From positions 31,475,501 to 31,539,500 of the forward strand of contig CM065387.1 in NCBI GenBank assembly GCA_033060915.1: a stretch of 64,000 nt of DNA. The letters are read 5' to 3'. The first letter of the stretch is position 1. Every line of letters begins with the position of its first letter. The DNA is from Euryodendron excelsum. Its lineage: Eukaryota > Streptophyta > Magnoliopsida > Ericales > Pentaphylacaceae. The notes below the pieces were generated by a model, which saw only the letters and a program-made list of their open reading frames with translations, did not search any database and had not been told where the DNA came from. The position numbers were made by a program, and so were the translations under genes. Positions 22,201-32,620 of the stretch are shown piece by piece.

Positions 22201-23486
22201 AGTCAATTAAATTGGAAAAACACACAAAATGGACTTGGAGTGACCCGTAAGAAGGCTTGAAGGTTGGAAACACTATTGAGAGTGCTACGAGGGGTTGCCG
22301 GTTTGATACCCAGAGCCAGTATTGTTGGAAAAGACGATCGACCCATTAGGGGCAAAATGGTCATTTTGCATTGGGTTTGCCGAAATAGATTTGGAATGAT
22401 TTGGAAAGGTATTGGAAGGTCGAGAACACTATTAGAAGCATCCTCGGGAGGTTATCGGTTTGATACCCATAGTCAGTGTGGTCCCTAGAGGCGATCAGAT
22501 GCCTAGAGGCAAAATGATCATTTTGGCCGAATGACCACGAAATTGATTTGGAACTGAATGGAAGGCACTTAAACATGCTAGATTGTCTTTAGGAAAACCT
22601 TGGAAGGGTGGAATTACCGCTCTGAGGACTTAGGTACTTTCTCAAGAAGCATGCTGGAAAGGCCTAAGGGGCAATTTGATTATTTTTCCCCGGAGTGGGC
22701 TAGTAGGCACTGGTGTTGACCCAAGTTTTGAGTGTTTCCATCACTTTGACGGTGTACGACAAGTTGGTTTCTAAAGGTATCCCATTCTTCAATAAATGTG
22801 TAACGAGCAAGAGGCGAAGTCGATCCCGTGACATAGAGGGTTTGTTAGTAGTTCCCAATGTCGACTTGTTTGCAAGTGTTTCTGCCACTCTAACAGTTGT
22901 GATTGTTTGTGAGTGTTGCCGTCAATCTGACGATGTGTGGTCATTTAAAAAACAGCTTGATCCTGGGAAGCTGCTAGATGGACTTATCGTCTGAGGGATC
23001 AACTTTCTCGAAAGTCGTGCTGGATAACGAACATTTTATAATGGCGAGCTAGCAGGCACTAGAAGTGAACTGTTCTACCATCTCAGGGGCTTGGGTTCCA
23101 TCCTGGTTGACAGGTCTGAAGGGACTTCCTGTTCTGAGGAGTTTTCTCGATAAACGTGCCAGACTGGATAGACTTACCATTTAAGGGATGATCTTTCTCG
23201 AAAGACGTGATGAATTGAGTTTAACTAGTCTGGATTAGAATTGGAATTGAGATTGAAATAGAGACTTACCGTCTTTTGAAAGATGTGCCAACTGAAATTG
23301 GATCAAGTAGTGCCCTAAGGACATTTTGGTCATTTTGCCTCTATTAGGCCCAACAGACCCACAAAGCAATTGATTGATTGGATTGAGTTTGGAAAACTAG
23401 ATTGGACTTGAATGTGTCTGTGTTGGTTTGAATGTGAGTCCGGTCAGGCCGAAGATTGCTGAGCGAGCAAAAATGGGGTGCTTACA
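19259..23486 (-). repeat. 5' LTR of element A
   Basis: On the minus strand it starts TGTAAGCACCCC (23486 downward) and ends GGGGAGCGACA, 4,228 bp. It has the family structure in reverse: hairpin motifs (22735-22945), three 157-bp units (landmarks 22520, 22363, 22205), TATA box (21807-21814) and a tract poor in C on the plus strand (about 19800-21260) equal to the G-poor tract. It abuts D's pol at 23487, where TTCTT would be one half of the target duplication. Confidence 0.9.
21807..21814 (-). promoter_or_regulatory. TATA box of element A 5' LTR
   Basis: TATAAATA on the minus strand, downstream of GGCGCCA-type repeats (21832-21890 on the plus strand). Confidence 0.75.
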
Positions 23487-23728
23487 TTCTTGTTTTCTAG
23501 AAAATACTTCCAATCCAGTAGAAAGCCAAATACAAGTTTGCCCTCACTTATAAAGGTACATTCCTGGTTCATAAAGTCATGACAAGAGGAGTATTGATCC
23601 TAGTAGAGATGGACAGAGAAGTATTTTCAGCACCCATCAACTCATATTCAGTAAAACACTCCTATGTGCAATTAGAAAACTCTAACAAAGCAATGACTGA
23701 AAGGAAGAATGACCATCATATCTGCTAG
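23487..23728 (+). pseudogene. Polyprotein C-terminus of element D
   Basis: The plus frame reads KYKFALTYKGTFLVHKV, GVLILVEMD and SAPINSYSVKHSYV, ending with TAG at 23726-23728. This is the same family carboxyl end as in element A (8408-8565) but more diverged, with stops in the preceding KILPIQ segment. Element A is inserted about 30 bp upstream of that segment. Confidence 0.82.
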
Positions 23729-23930
23729 CCTTTCAAAATAAAAAATAGGGGTAATTACACTTTACCTCCTTGTGATTTGACCCAAAAACACATTTCCCTT
23801 TTGTGATTCAAAACTTGACACGTAACCCCCTTTGGGTTTGGAGTGAATTGCAAATATGAAGAGACATTACGTTTTCTACAAATTGTCTTAATTACCCCTC
23901 CCCTTTTCTCCCTATTTTCTCCATTGTTAC

Positions 23931-23933
<3 letters not shown>

Positions 23934-23982
<49 letters not shown>
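23934..23982. repeat. (CT)n microsatellite in element M
   Basis: About 24 CT units. It mirrors the (GA)n run in the other arm, so it is part of the extended inverted repeat. Confidence 0.95.
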
Positions 23983-23983
<1 letters not shown>

Positions 23984-24913
23984 GGTCTGTCATTTAACTA
24001 TTCGCAAGCCCAGTAATCACTTACACCTGACACTCCATCTCTCTTCTTCCACCAACGTATGTTTGCATTTCTATATGCGTGTGTATAGTACAGTTTAAAC
24101 GTATATTAACCTTATATCTGAACATTGTATACATATATTATATATACTTATATATTTATATGCATATGTAATAGCCATGTATGTATATACATTCCATAGC
24201 TATATTATTCATACTTATTTTAGATTTTGGTGGGTGTTTTTTGGTTTGTTATGTTTCAAATGCCAGAGAGAAAACTACAAAACTGTGTCAACGTTTTCCT
24301 TGCTTTAATGGTTGAATTTGATGATTCACTGGTCGTTTAAGGTAAGTTTTTTCTTAATTGATAGGTTAGGGGATTGATGGATGGAGTGTTAGTGGATCTG
24401 AAAAGAATTTGCTATACTCAAGCTCAAACCCAAGAGAATTTAAGTCCATATATTGCCTTTATTCACCCTAATTTAAGCTTTCATGAAAAATGTCAACAAA
24501 ATTGAACCAGACCCACCAAAATCTAAAAAAATCCAATCAAAGAGTTTGGCAATGACACCTAATCTTTCTCTCTCCAAGCTCTACAAAAGTTTAGCTTAAT
24601 TGCAAGAACTAACAACCTACAAGAAGTCTTATTTTGCTAGAGACTTTTGGTTTAGTAGATGGACTTAGCCATGGAAAGAACGACAATTGCTCAATTGACA
24701 ATGATGGTTCATTCTAGTGCTTTGAAACAAACTTCCCATGTTAAAGCCCATGGTGTCTTGTTTCACCACCATGTCAAAGTCCATAGTTCTTGGAATCAAA
24801 TTTTTCATTGTATGTGTACATTTGAATATATATATGTATAGATGGGCCATGGGGCTTAAGATAAGTGAGAGACATAAAGTTAGAGATATGCCACAGATAA
24901 TAAAGTAAGAAGA

Positions 24914-24914
<1 letters not shown>

Positions 24915-24961
<47 letters not shown>
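24915..24961. repeat. (GA)n microsatellite in element M
   Basis: About 23 GA units, the inverted counterpart of the (CT)n run in the left arm. Confidence 0.95.
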
Positions 24962-24963
<2 letters not shown>

Positions 24964-25204
24964 ATGAAAATTTTTTAAAAAGGGCACTAGAGTAATTTTA
25001 TCACCAGTAAATATACCCCAGCGCATCAACACATGCTTAAGCAATATGTGAGTTACATGCACAGTTACTTCTAACGATTTTGGTTAGTTTACCACTTCAC
25101 TCCAAACCACAAGAGGGTTAAGTATCAAGTTTTAAACCATAAGCAAGTGATGTATTTTTAGGATAAACCACAAGAAGGTAAAGTATAATTACTCATTAAA
25201 AATA

Positions 25205-26890
25205 AACCCTTGCCAACTCGTTAAGCCAAAGGTTTTTTTTCAAATAGCCCCTCTGGTCTCCCCTCACATTGAGGAAGTTCAGGTAGGCCGGAATAGAGTC
25301 ATAGGGACACTGGAGCTCAAAAAAATAAAAAATCAAAATCAAAAGTAAACAAAAAAATCATTATCAAATTATCAAGAAAAAAAATTGAAATAAAAAAATC
25401 AAAAGTAAAAAAATTTAAGAGCTCAAGTGTCATCTAAAAGACTCAAAATTCCTTAAAAGGGCATGTCCATATGAACCGGATGACCATAGGATAAACAGGA
25501 GCCCTAGTATATACTTTGAGCCTTAAAAATCCTTTTAGTTCCTACAATCCTAATTCATGGCCTACATTATAGCCTAAAGCAAAGGCATTTCAGACCAGTC
25601 ATTGCTATCATTGCTCTTCAAAGAAAGATGATTACATCAAAATGTGCTTTATCCAACAGAACGGGTTCTGAGAAGACAACTTTTATCCAGCTCAGCTCTA
25701 GGTTCAATATACATTTGTCAAAAATAGCATTAACAATCTTCAGCCAAAGCAGCAGCTACATCAATCAACAAACAAATCTCCAACATCAATTATTCCTTCA
25801 AATATGAACACTCAACATCACTGTCCTCGTTTAGCAGGAGTCATCTTCATCGGCATCAATGAGAGAAATCAAAATAAATAACATGGCCTGAGGATATACT
25901 GAAAATCTTTTAGGGCACCATGGGTAAAAAGTGTAGGGTCATGGAAAGATAAAAAAAACTACCGACACATTGGAAACCCAAAAAAATGTGCGCTGATGTG
26001 CAAAAATAATAGAAACGATATTCATGAAAACCCACAAGGGCACAAGTGGCAAAAATGGTTTAAATGAAAGAAAAAAGAAAAGAGTTAACTCTCCCGATCA
26101 ACAATTCAAGTGGCAGTAACAAAGCAATTTCAGCAAAATGGCAAAACCTCTTATGCTTCAACAATGGGTCAAGAGATGCCAACTTACGAAAACCTACATT
26201 GGTAACAAAATTTTAAACTCAACATGGCTAAACAATCGGCATGAATATCATAAGTCATTTATCAAGATTAGTTTGTTACATCTTAATATTGGCTAACTAA
26301 ATACTAAGATAAGTATAAGTTTAAAGGGCATCTCCTTAAGCTTTCTCAAGATCTTAAAGTGTCCTCGAACACAACATCCTGTTGTCACAGCCTGATAAGA
26401 TTCAGCATCCAGCTATTTGGATAATCTACTGGGGCGTTAGAAGCCCAAAGAGTCTAGCATACCCTAACTCACAAGAAGTTCATCAAGCATAATGTATCCC
26501 AGATCAACAGTCATCATAACTCCGTAAGACGTGCCCTCTATGCATTACGTAACTTAGTGACCACAACATCTTAGATTTCAGATCTTCAGCACATTGCTAT
26601 ATCTTCCACAACTCAGACTAGGGCAATTGACTTCAACTTAGACAACTTAGACAACAAGTTAGTCAGCTCCTAGATAAGAGCCTAAACTATTTGTGGTGCT
26701 CCTCGATACGAGCCATAAACTGTCCAATAACGCTCCTTGATATGAGCCATAAACTATCCATCAACACTCCTTGACATGAGCCATAAACTGGCCATTAGCA
26801 CACCTCGACATGAGCCATAAACTGTCCAGTATGCATTCATGGTATCTGCTGAATGGCCTTTAGATTACTCCTCCCAACCAACCGAGCCAA
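25205..26890 (+). other. 3' untranslated region of element D
   Basis: The block containing TTGAGCCTTAAAAATCC and GGCCTACATTATAGCC (25530-25575) matches element B at 60515-60575 and 60738-60800, identifying it as family 3' UTR. No ORF is supported. A short tandem array lies near its end. Confidence 0.65.
26675..26840. repeat. 34-bp tandem repeat in 3' UTR of element D
   Basis: GAGCCATAAACTGTCC-type units recur with AGCCAT at 26711, 26745, 26779 and 26813, preceded by a degenerate copy at 26679. Confidence 0.9.
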
Positions 26891-26899
26891 CCCCAATAG

Positions 26900-27846
26900 C
26901 CAGAGCTATGATCTTGCTATCTAGGCATCCAGTTAAACCTTGTATCCTCGAGAATTACTAACCATGGTGACGCCTTTAGAACAACAAAATAGACCTTGCG
27001 TTGCCACTGATCCAAAGCGCGCTCAATGCATCCAGCCATCAGTGAAATCAAAGCAGAATTCGCTAGCATCATCATTGCTCTTGGGAACAACCTAGAACTG
27101 CCCAAACTGCCGAAGGACCCTACTCGTGAAGAATGGCAAAACTCCTCTAAGCCTAACCAAAGGAATGAAAGTTAAATCCTCAGTCCAGATCCTAGTCTCA
27201 ACAGTTGAGCCTAGATGCTAGATTTACTCTCTCAGGAGTCATTGCAGATAAAGTCTCCTGCCAAGAAGTCTCCCCATATGGGATATAAAGACTAGGTCAA
27301 GCATCAGCCATTCGTTTGATAACATCTCTCCTAAACCAGCCATGTTGTGGTGGCCGTTTACAAATCACATGTCCAATAAGCCAGAGAAACAATGACTCTC
27401 CATAAGCACTGAAGTGCCCTCCAGAATTAGAATGCAACCTGGTCAGCCGACCATCTATCATTCCATCATCTCGTGGCAATAAATAGGTCCCCATCATAAG
27501 GAAGCCAAGCACTAAAAGACGACGAGTCCTCCACTGATTCAAATCACCTCCAAGCTCCACACAGCGAGCCCTAAAACAATCATCTGAAGCAAACCGGTCA
27601 AGGACAAATCCAACACTGACCAACGAGAAACATCATCAACAGCTGACTCAAGAGCACCCCTTTTCAGTCCCAAAAATATATTCAAAGTACTATGACCCAT
27701 AACCGGCAATCTCGAATCAAATACCTCAACTTGGTCATCTTTCAATCCTACTATACAACAATATTTAGCATGCGTAGATGTCATCTCGCACCGTCCAAAA
27801 CACAACAGACTCAGCTTTGGACGCCAAAAGCAACTAGCCACCTCAA
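26900..27846 (-). pseudogene. Antisense ORF (aORF) of element D, central and C-terminal part
   Basis: Minus-strand frames in order are 27539-27841 (FWRPKLSLLCFGRCEMT, GLKDDQVEVFDSRLP, ALESAVDDVSRWSVLDL), 27297-27623 after a frameshift (MMGTYLLPRDD, GGHFSAYGESLFLWLIGHV), and 26917-27160 (RLRGVLPFFTSRVLRQFGQF). The FWRP...FGxCEMT and VLRQFG motifs resemble the plant mobile domain / aminotransferase-like domain known from MAIL1-type proteins and from extra ORFs of Tat retrotransposons. Role unknown. Several shifts and stops make it a pseudogene. The N-terminal part lies across solo LTR E at 41768-41973. Confidence 0.75.
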
Positions 27847-28044
27847 TGTAAACACCCCATTTTTGACCGCTCGGCAGTCTACACTCTATCCAGACTTGTA
27901 CTCAAGTCAATATGGACGTATTCCAATCGAAACCAACTCTCTAAGTCTAAATCCCATGTTGTCCATCGCTTTGCTAGCCCACCAGGCCCAAATAGAGGCA
28001 AAATGACCAAAAAGCCCTTAGGGGTATTGTCTTGTCCAATTCCA

Positions 28045-28400
28045 AATCAGGCACGTCTTCCCGAAGACAGTAAGTCCCCTTTCCTAATCCAACAGGCACG
28101 TCTTCCCGAAGACGGTAAGTCCCCTTTCTTAATCCAATAGGCATGTCTTCTTGAAGATGATAAGTCCCCTTTCCTAATCCAACAGGCACGTCTTCCCGAA
28201 GACGGTAAGTCACCTTTCCTAATCCAATAGGCACGTCTTTCCAAAGACGGTAAGTCCCCTTTCCAATATTTCAAACCAGGCATGTCTTTCCAAAGACGGT
28301 AAGTCCCCTTTCCAATATTCCAAACCAGGCGTGTTTTTCCGAAGATAATAAGTCCCCTTTCTAATTCCAAATCAGGCACGTCTTTCTGAAGACAATAAGA
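28045..28400. repeat. 45-49 bp tandem repeat in solo LTR E
   Basis: GGCACGTCTTCCCGAAGACG-type units recur at 28052, 28097, 28142, 28187, 28232, 28281, 28330 and 28378 (spacing 45 four times, then 48-49). It is a shortened form of the 81-bp module: the CTCGAGACAGTTTATTCCTC half is missing. Confidence 0.92.
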
Positions 28401-29076
28401 CCCCTTTTCAATTCTAATCTTTCTCTCTAGACATTTGATTTCTTGAGATGGTAAATCTACTCCAATTAGGCGCGTCTTTTCGAAGACGATAAGACCCCTT
28501 TCCAACTCCAATCCCTCTCTCGAGACAGTTGATTCCTCAAGATGGTCCGGCACATTTTTCAAAGAAAATCTCTTCGAAACGGTAAGTCCCTTTAAACCTA
28601 TCGACCAGGACGAGACCCCAAGTCCCCTAAATGGTAGAACGGTCCACCTTTGGCGCCTGCTAGCCCGCCAATGCAGAAATGTCTATTTAGGCACGCCTTC
28701 CGAGAAAGTTGACTTCTCAGGCTCTAAGTCCCTTTAGCAGCTTCCCGAGATCAGGCGGTCTCGAGAATGATCGCGAACCATCAGAGTAGCAAAAATATTC
28801 ACAAACATCGCAACCGTTAGAGTAGCGAAAATACTCGCAACAGGTCGATATAGGGAATTGCCAACAAACCCCTGTATCACGCGACCGCCGTCAGAGTGGC
28901 GGAAACACTCAAAACCCAGGTCAACACTGGTGCCTGCTAGCCCACTTTAGTGAAAAATGACCAAACTGCCCCTTGGGCCTTTTTCGACACGTTTCTCGAG
29001 AACACATCTGAGTCCTCAGAACGGTGAGTCCAACCGTCTAAGATTGTCTTAAATGCAGTCTGGCATGATTAGGTGC

Positions 29077-29605
29077 CTTTTAGTCAATTTTGGGCTAATT
29101 CCGAGACTTTCCGGTCAAGATGACCTTTTTCCCCTAGGCATCCGAACGCCCCAGGGACCATGCCGGCTCTGGGTATCAAACCAGTAGCCTTCTGAGAATA
29201 CTTCTTATAGTATTCCCGACCTTCCTCTACCTTTCTGGATCATTCTGAGTCAGTTCCGACAAACCCAGTACAAAATGACCGTTTTGCCCCTGGTGGGCCA
29301 GTCTCCTTTTTCGACCACACCGGCTCTGGGTATCAAACCAGTAATCTTCGTGAGAATGATTTTTATTGTATTCTCAACCTTTCTTTATCCTTTCAGATCA
29401 TTCCGAGTCAGTTCTGGCGAACCCAGTGCGAAATGACCATTTTGCCCCTAGTGGGCCGGTCACCTTTTCCGGCCACGTCGGCTTTGGATATCAATTCGGC
29501 AACCTTTGGGAACATTCTGAATAATGTTTCCAAATCTCAAATCTTCTTCCGAGACAGTCCGAGTCCGTCCCGGCAGTTTCTCGATCCGATTAACCGTTTT
29601 GCCCC
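29077..29605. repeat. 157-bp tandem repeat array in solo LTR E (4 units)
   Basis: Landmark TGACC-N4-TGCCC or its derivative at 29121, 29277, 29434 and 29591. Same unit as in LTRs F, H and I. Confidence 0.92.
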
Positions 29606-29972
29606 TAAAGGCCCGATCAACCCTTCCAACACATCTTATCCTCATTTTTCAAGTCAAATACCTCCGGGACACTATTCTAAGTCCTCCTGCTCTTTTTCGG
29701 CCTTTTGGGTCATTCCTGGCCTCTTCAAATCATTCCCAAACTTTCCGGAGCCACCCCTAGTGAATCCATGCAAAAAATTGCATGGTAGTCACTAGTACAG
29801 GCGCCCAAATCTGTCAAAGATACGTTGCTTGCCAACTTAACAAACTTTCCTAACTGGCCGGCGCTACTAGTAGTGGTGCCAAGCCAAGAAATGGCCTGGC
29901 ACCACTCCTAGTGGTGCCAAGAGGAATTTTACCCTGGCACCACTGCACCAGGCGCCAGGTCTATCCCACCTC

Positions 29973-29980
29973 TATAAATA
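29973..29980 (+). promoter_or_regulatory. TATA box of solo LTR E
   Basis: TATAAATA followed by CAGAGCCTCC. Solo LTR F inserted about 190 bp downstream, inside the presumed leader. Confidence 0.75.
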
Positions 29981-30558
29981 CAGAGCCTCCTCCAACGTGA
30001 AAGAGGTCTGCAAACTCAGTCTAAAAACCCTATATTTCGATATACAGAGCTCGTACACTTCAAAAACCCTAGCTTCTCTAGGTTTTCCAAACCCTGGCCA
30101 CCATACACAAACCCTAGCCTCATATACACTCCTATACACTCTCATACACTTATACACTAGCTGTTGTAAGCACCCCATTTTTGACCGCTCGGCAGTCTAC
30201 ACTCCGTCCAGACTTGTTGTCAAGTCATGGTGGGCATATTCCTATCGAAACCATTTCTCTAGGTCCAAATTCCATCTTTTCATCGCTTCGCGGGCCTGTC
30301 AGGCCCAAATAGAGGCAAAATGACCAAAATGCCCTTAGGGGCATTGTCCTTTCTTATTCCAATTCCAATCCCTCTCTCGAGATAGTTTATTCCTCGAGAC
30401 GGTCTGAGTAGCAAAACTACTCACAAAATCGTTAGAGTGGCGGAAACACTCACAAAACCGTTAGAGTGGCGGAAACACTCACAATCCAGGCACGTCTCTT
30501 CGGAAACGGTAAGACCCCTTTCCAATCCCTCTCTCGAGACAATTTATTCCTCGAGACG

Positions 30559-31390
30559 GTCCGAGTAGCAAAACTACTCACAAAGCCGTTAGAGTAGCAG
30601 AAATACTCACCAAACCGTTAGAGTAGCGGAAATACTCACAGAACCGTTAGAGTAGCGGAAATACTCACCAAACCGTCGGAGTAGCGGAAATATTCACAGA
30701 ACCGTTAGAGTAGCGAAAATACTCACCAAACCGTCGGAGTAGCGGAAATACTCACAGAACCGTTAGAGTAGCAGAAATACTCACAGAACCGTTAGAGTAG
30801 CGGAAATACTCACCAAACCGTCGGAGTAGCAGAAATACTCACAGAACCGTTAGAGTAGCGGAAATACTCACCAAACCGTCGGAGTAGCGGAAATACTCAC
30901 AAAACCGTTAGAGTAGCGGAAATACTCACAGAACCGTTAGAGTAGCGGAAATACTCACCAAACCGTCGGAGTAGCGGAAATACTCACAGAACCGTTAGAG
31001 TAGCGGAAATACTCATCAAACCGTCGGAGTAGCGGCAATACTCACAGAACCGTTAGAGTAGCGGAAATACTCACCAAACCGTCGGAGTAGTGGAAATACT
31101 CACAGAACCGTTAGAGTAGCGGAAATACTCACAAAACCGTTAGAGTAGCGGAAATACTCACCAAACCGTCGGAGTACCGGAAATACTTACAGAACCGTTA
31201 GAGTAGCGGAAATACTCACCAAACCGTCCGAGTAGCGGAAATACTCACAAATCATCAACCCCGTCCGAGTAGCGGAAGTACTCACACCGTTAGAGTAGCG
31301 GAAATACTCACAAAGCCGTTAGAGTAGCGGAAATACTCAACCCCGTCCGAGTAGCGGAAATACTCACACGGTGAGAGTGGCAGAAACACT
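30559..31390. repeat. 29-bp hairpin repeat array in solo LTR F (about 28 units)
   Basis: Unit core GAGTAGCGGAAATACTC is preceded by CGTTA or CGTCG and followed by ACA(G/A)AACC or ACCAAACC. Spacing is 29 bp from 30559 to about 31227 (30588, 30617, 30646, 30675 and so on), then irregular (36, 26, 29, 27). Each core pairs GAGTA with TACTC around GCGGAAA. Units alternate loosely between CGTTAGAG and CGTCGGAG types, suggesting 58-bp higher-order duplication. The other LTRs have two to four such cores, so F is an amplification. Confidence 0.95.
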
Positions 31391-31439
31391 CAAAACCCAG
31401 GTCAACACCAGTGTCTGTTAGCTCACCTCGGTGAAAAAT

Positions 31440-32290
31440 GACCAGACTACCCTTAGGACCTTTTCCGAGACTTTTCGGTCAAGATGACCATTTTGCCCCT
31501 AGGCATCCGAACGCCCCGGGAACCACACCGGCTCTGGGTATCAAACCGGTAATGTCCCGAGAATACTTTTTATAGTATTCTCAACTTTCCTTTACCTTTC
31601 CGGATCATTCCGAGTCAGTTCCGGCCAACCCGGTACAAAATGACCGTTTTGCCCCTGGAGGGCCGGTCTCCTTTTTCGACCATACCGGCTTTGAGTATCA
31701 AACCGGTAATGTCCCGAGAATACTTTTTATAGTATTCTCAACTTTCCTTTACCTTTCCGGATCATTCCGAGTCAGTTCCGGCCAACCCGGTACAAAATGA
31801 CCGTTTTGCCCCTAGTGGGCCGGTCTCCTTTTCCAACCACACCGGCTCTGGGTATCAAACCGGTAATGACCCGAGAATACTTTTTATAGTGTTCTCAACC
31901 TTCCTTTACCTTTCCGGACCATTCCGAGTAAGTTCCGGCCAACCCGGTACAAAATGACCGTTTTGCCCCTAGAGGGCCGGTCTCCTTTTCCAACCACACC
32001 GGCTCTGGGTATCAAACCGGTAATGACCCGAGAATACTTTTTATAGTGTTCTCAACCTTCCTTTACCTTTCCGGACCATTCCGACTCAGTTCCGGCGAAC
32101 CCGGTACAAAATGACCATTTTGCCCCTAGTGGGCCGATCTCCTTTCCCGACCACGCCGGCTCTGGGAATCAAACCAGCAACCTCTGGGAACATTCTAAAT
32201 AATGTTTCCAGATCCCAAGTCTCTTTCCAGGGCAATCCGGGTTCGCCCCGGCAGTTTTCCAGCCCGATTGACCGTTTTGCCCCTAAAGGC
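31440..32290. repeat. 157-bp tandem repeat array in solo LTR F (6 units)
   Basis: Landmarks at 31485, 31641, 31798, 31955, 32112 and 32269 give spacings of 156, 157, 157, 157, 157. The middle units are nearly identical, implying recent expansion; the outer ones are diverged. Confidence 0.95.
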
Positions 32291-32535
32291 CCGGTCAACC
32301 TTTCCGACCCACCTTATCCTCACTTTCCAAGTCAAATACCTCCAGGACACTATTTTAAGTGTTCCTGCTCCCTTCCGGCCTTCCGGGTCATTCCCGGCTC
32401 CTTCAAATCATTCCCGGACTTTCCGGAGTCACTCCTAGTGAAGCCAGGCTAAAATTTACATGGTAGTCACTAGTACAGGCGCCCAAATCTAGTCAAAGAT
32501 ACGTTGCTTGCCGACCTTAAACCTTTCCTAATTGG

Positions 32536-32560
32536 CTGGCGCCACTCCTAGTGGCGCCAG
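32536..32560. promoter_or_regulatory. GGCGCC palindrome upstream of TATA box (LTR F)
   Basis: Perfect inverted repeat with 11-bp arms CTGGCGCCACT around a CCT loop, 52 bp before the TATA box. Related palindromes are at 10154-10181 and 10193-10218 in I, and degraded ones in E, G, B, H and J. Possibly a transcription-factor dyad; inferred. Confidence 0.6.
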
Positions 32561-32612
32561 TGTAAAGTTTGCCCTGGCGCCACTGCAACAAGCGCCAGGT
32601 TTGTCCTCCCTC

Positions 32613-32620
32613 TATAAATA
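32613..32620 (+). promoter_or_regulatory. TATA box of solo LTR F
   Basis: TATAAATA in the family context. Confidence 0.75.

Larger units (their letters stand above)
2401..23486 (-). mobile_element. Element A: Tat-like (Ogre/Grande-type) retrotransposon, minus strand
   Basis: From right to left on the minus strand: 5' LTR (19259-23486), PBS, leader with a splice acceptor, gag remnant, protease, G-patch-like spacer, RT, RNase H, integrase C-terminus, 3' UTR and a plus-strand aORF leader. It is interrupted by solo LTR I (8566-13749) and by LTR fragment J (3850-7999). The 3' LTR is not in the window because element K cuts in at 2400. Many stops and frameshifts, plus a deletion of most of integrase, make it non-functional. 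A is itself inserted in the pol gene of element D at 23487. Confidence 0.88.
23738..25204. mobile_element. TIR element M (MULE-like MITE) with target duplications
   Basis: Long terminal inverted repeats start GGGGTAATTACACTTTACC at 23748 and end with the complement at 25194; about 120 bp on each side can be paired by eye, including AAAACTTGA(C/T)AC and GGTTTGGAGTGAA. Flanks ATAAAAAATA (23738-23747) and ATTAAAAATA (25195-25204) agree at 9 of 10 bases, in line with the 9-10 bp duplications of Mutator-like elements. The core is 1,447 bp with no transposase. GGGTAATTACACTTTACCCCC-type ends are widespread in plant MITEs. It sits in D's 3' UTR. Confidence 0.85.

Noticed and set aside
24659..24850. 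Overlapping 60-codon ORFs in element M
   Set aside because: Both strands are open and there is no transposase similarity. M is non-autonomous.
28047..28562. 171-codon minus ORF with repeated RRACWIRKGDLPSS peptides in solo LTR E
   Set aside because: The 45-bp tandem repeat keeps frame; no family resemblance and no conservation in sister LTRs.
30559..31390. CRISPR-like array of regular 29-bp repeats with dyad symmetry
   Set aside because: There are no unique spacers; units are contiguous. The locus is a plant LTR and no cas-like gene exists.
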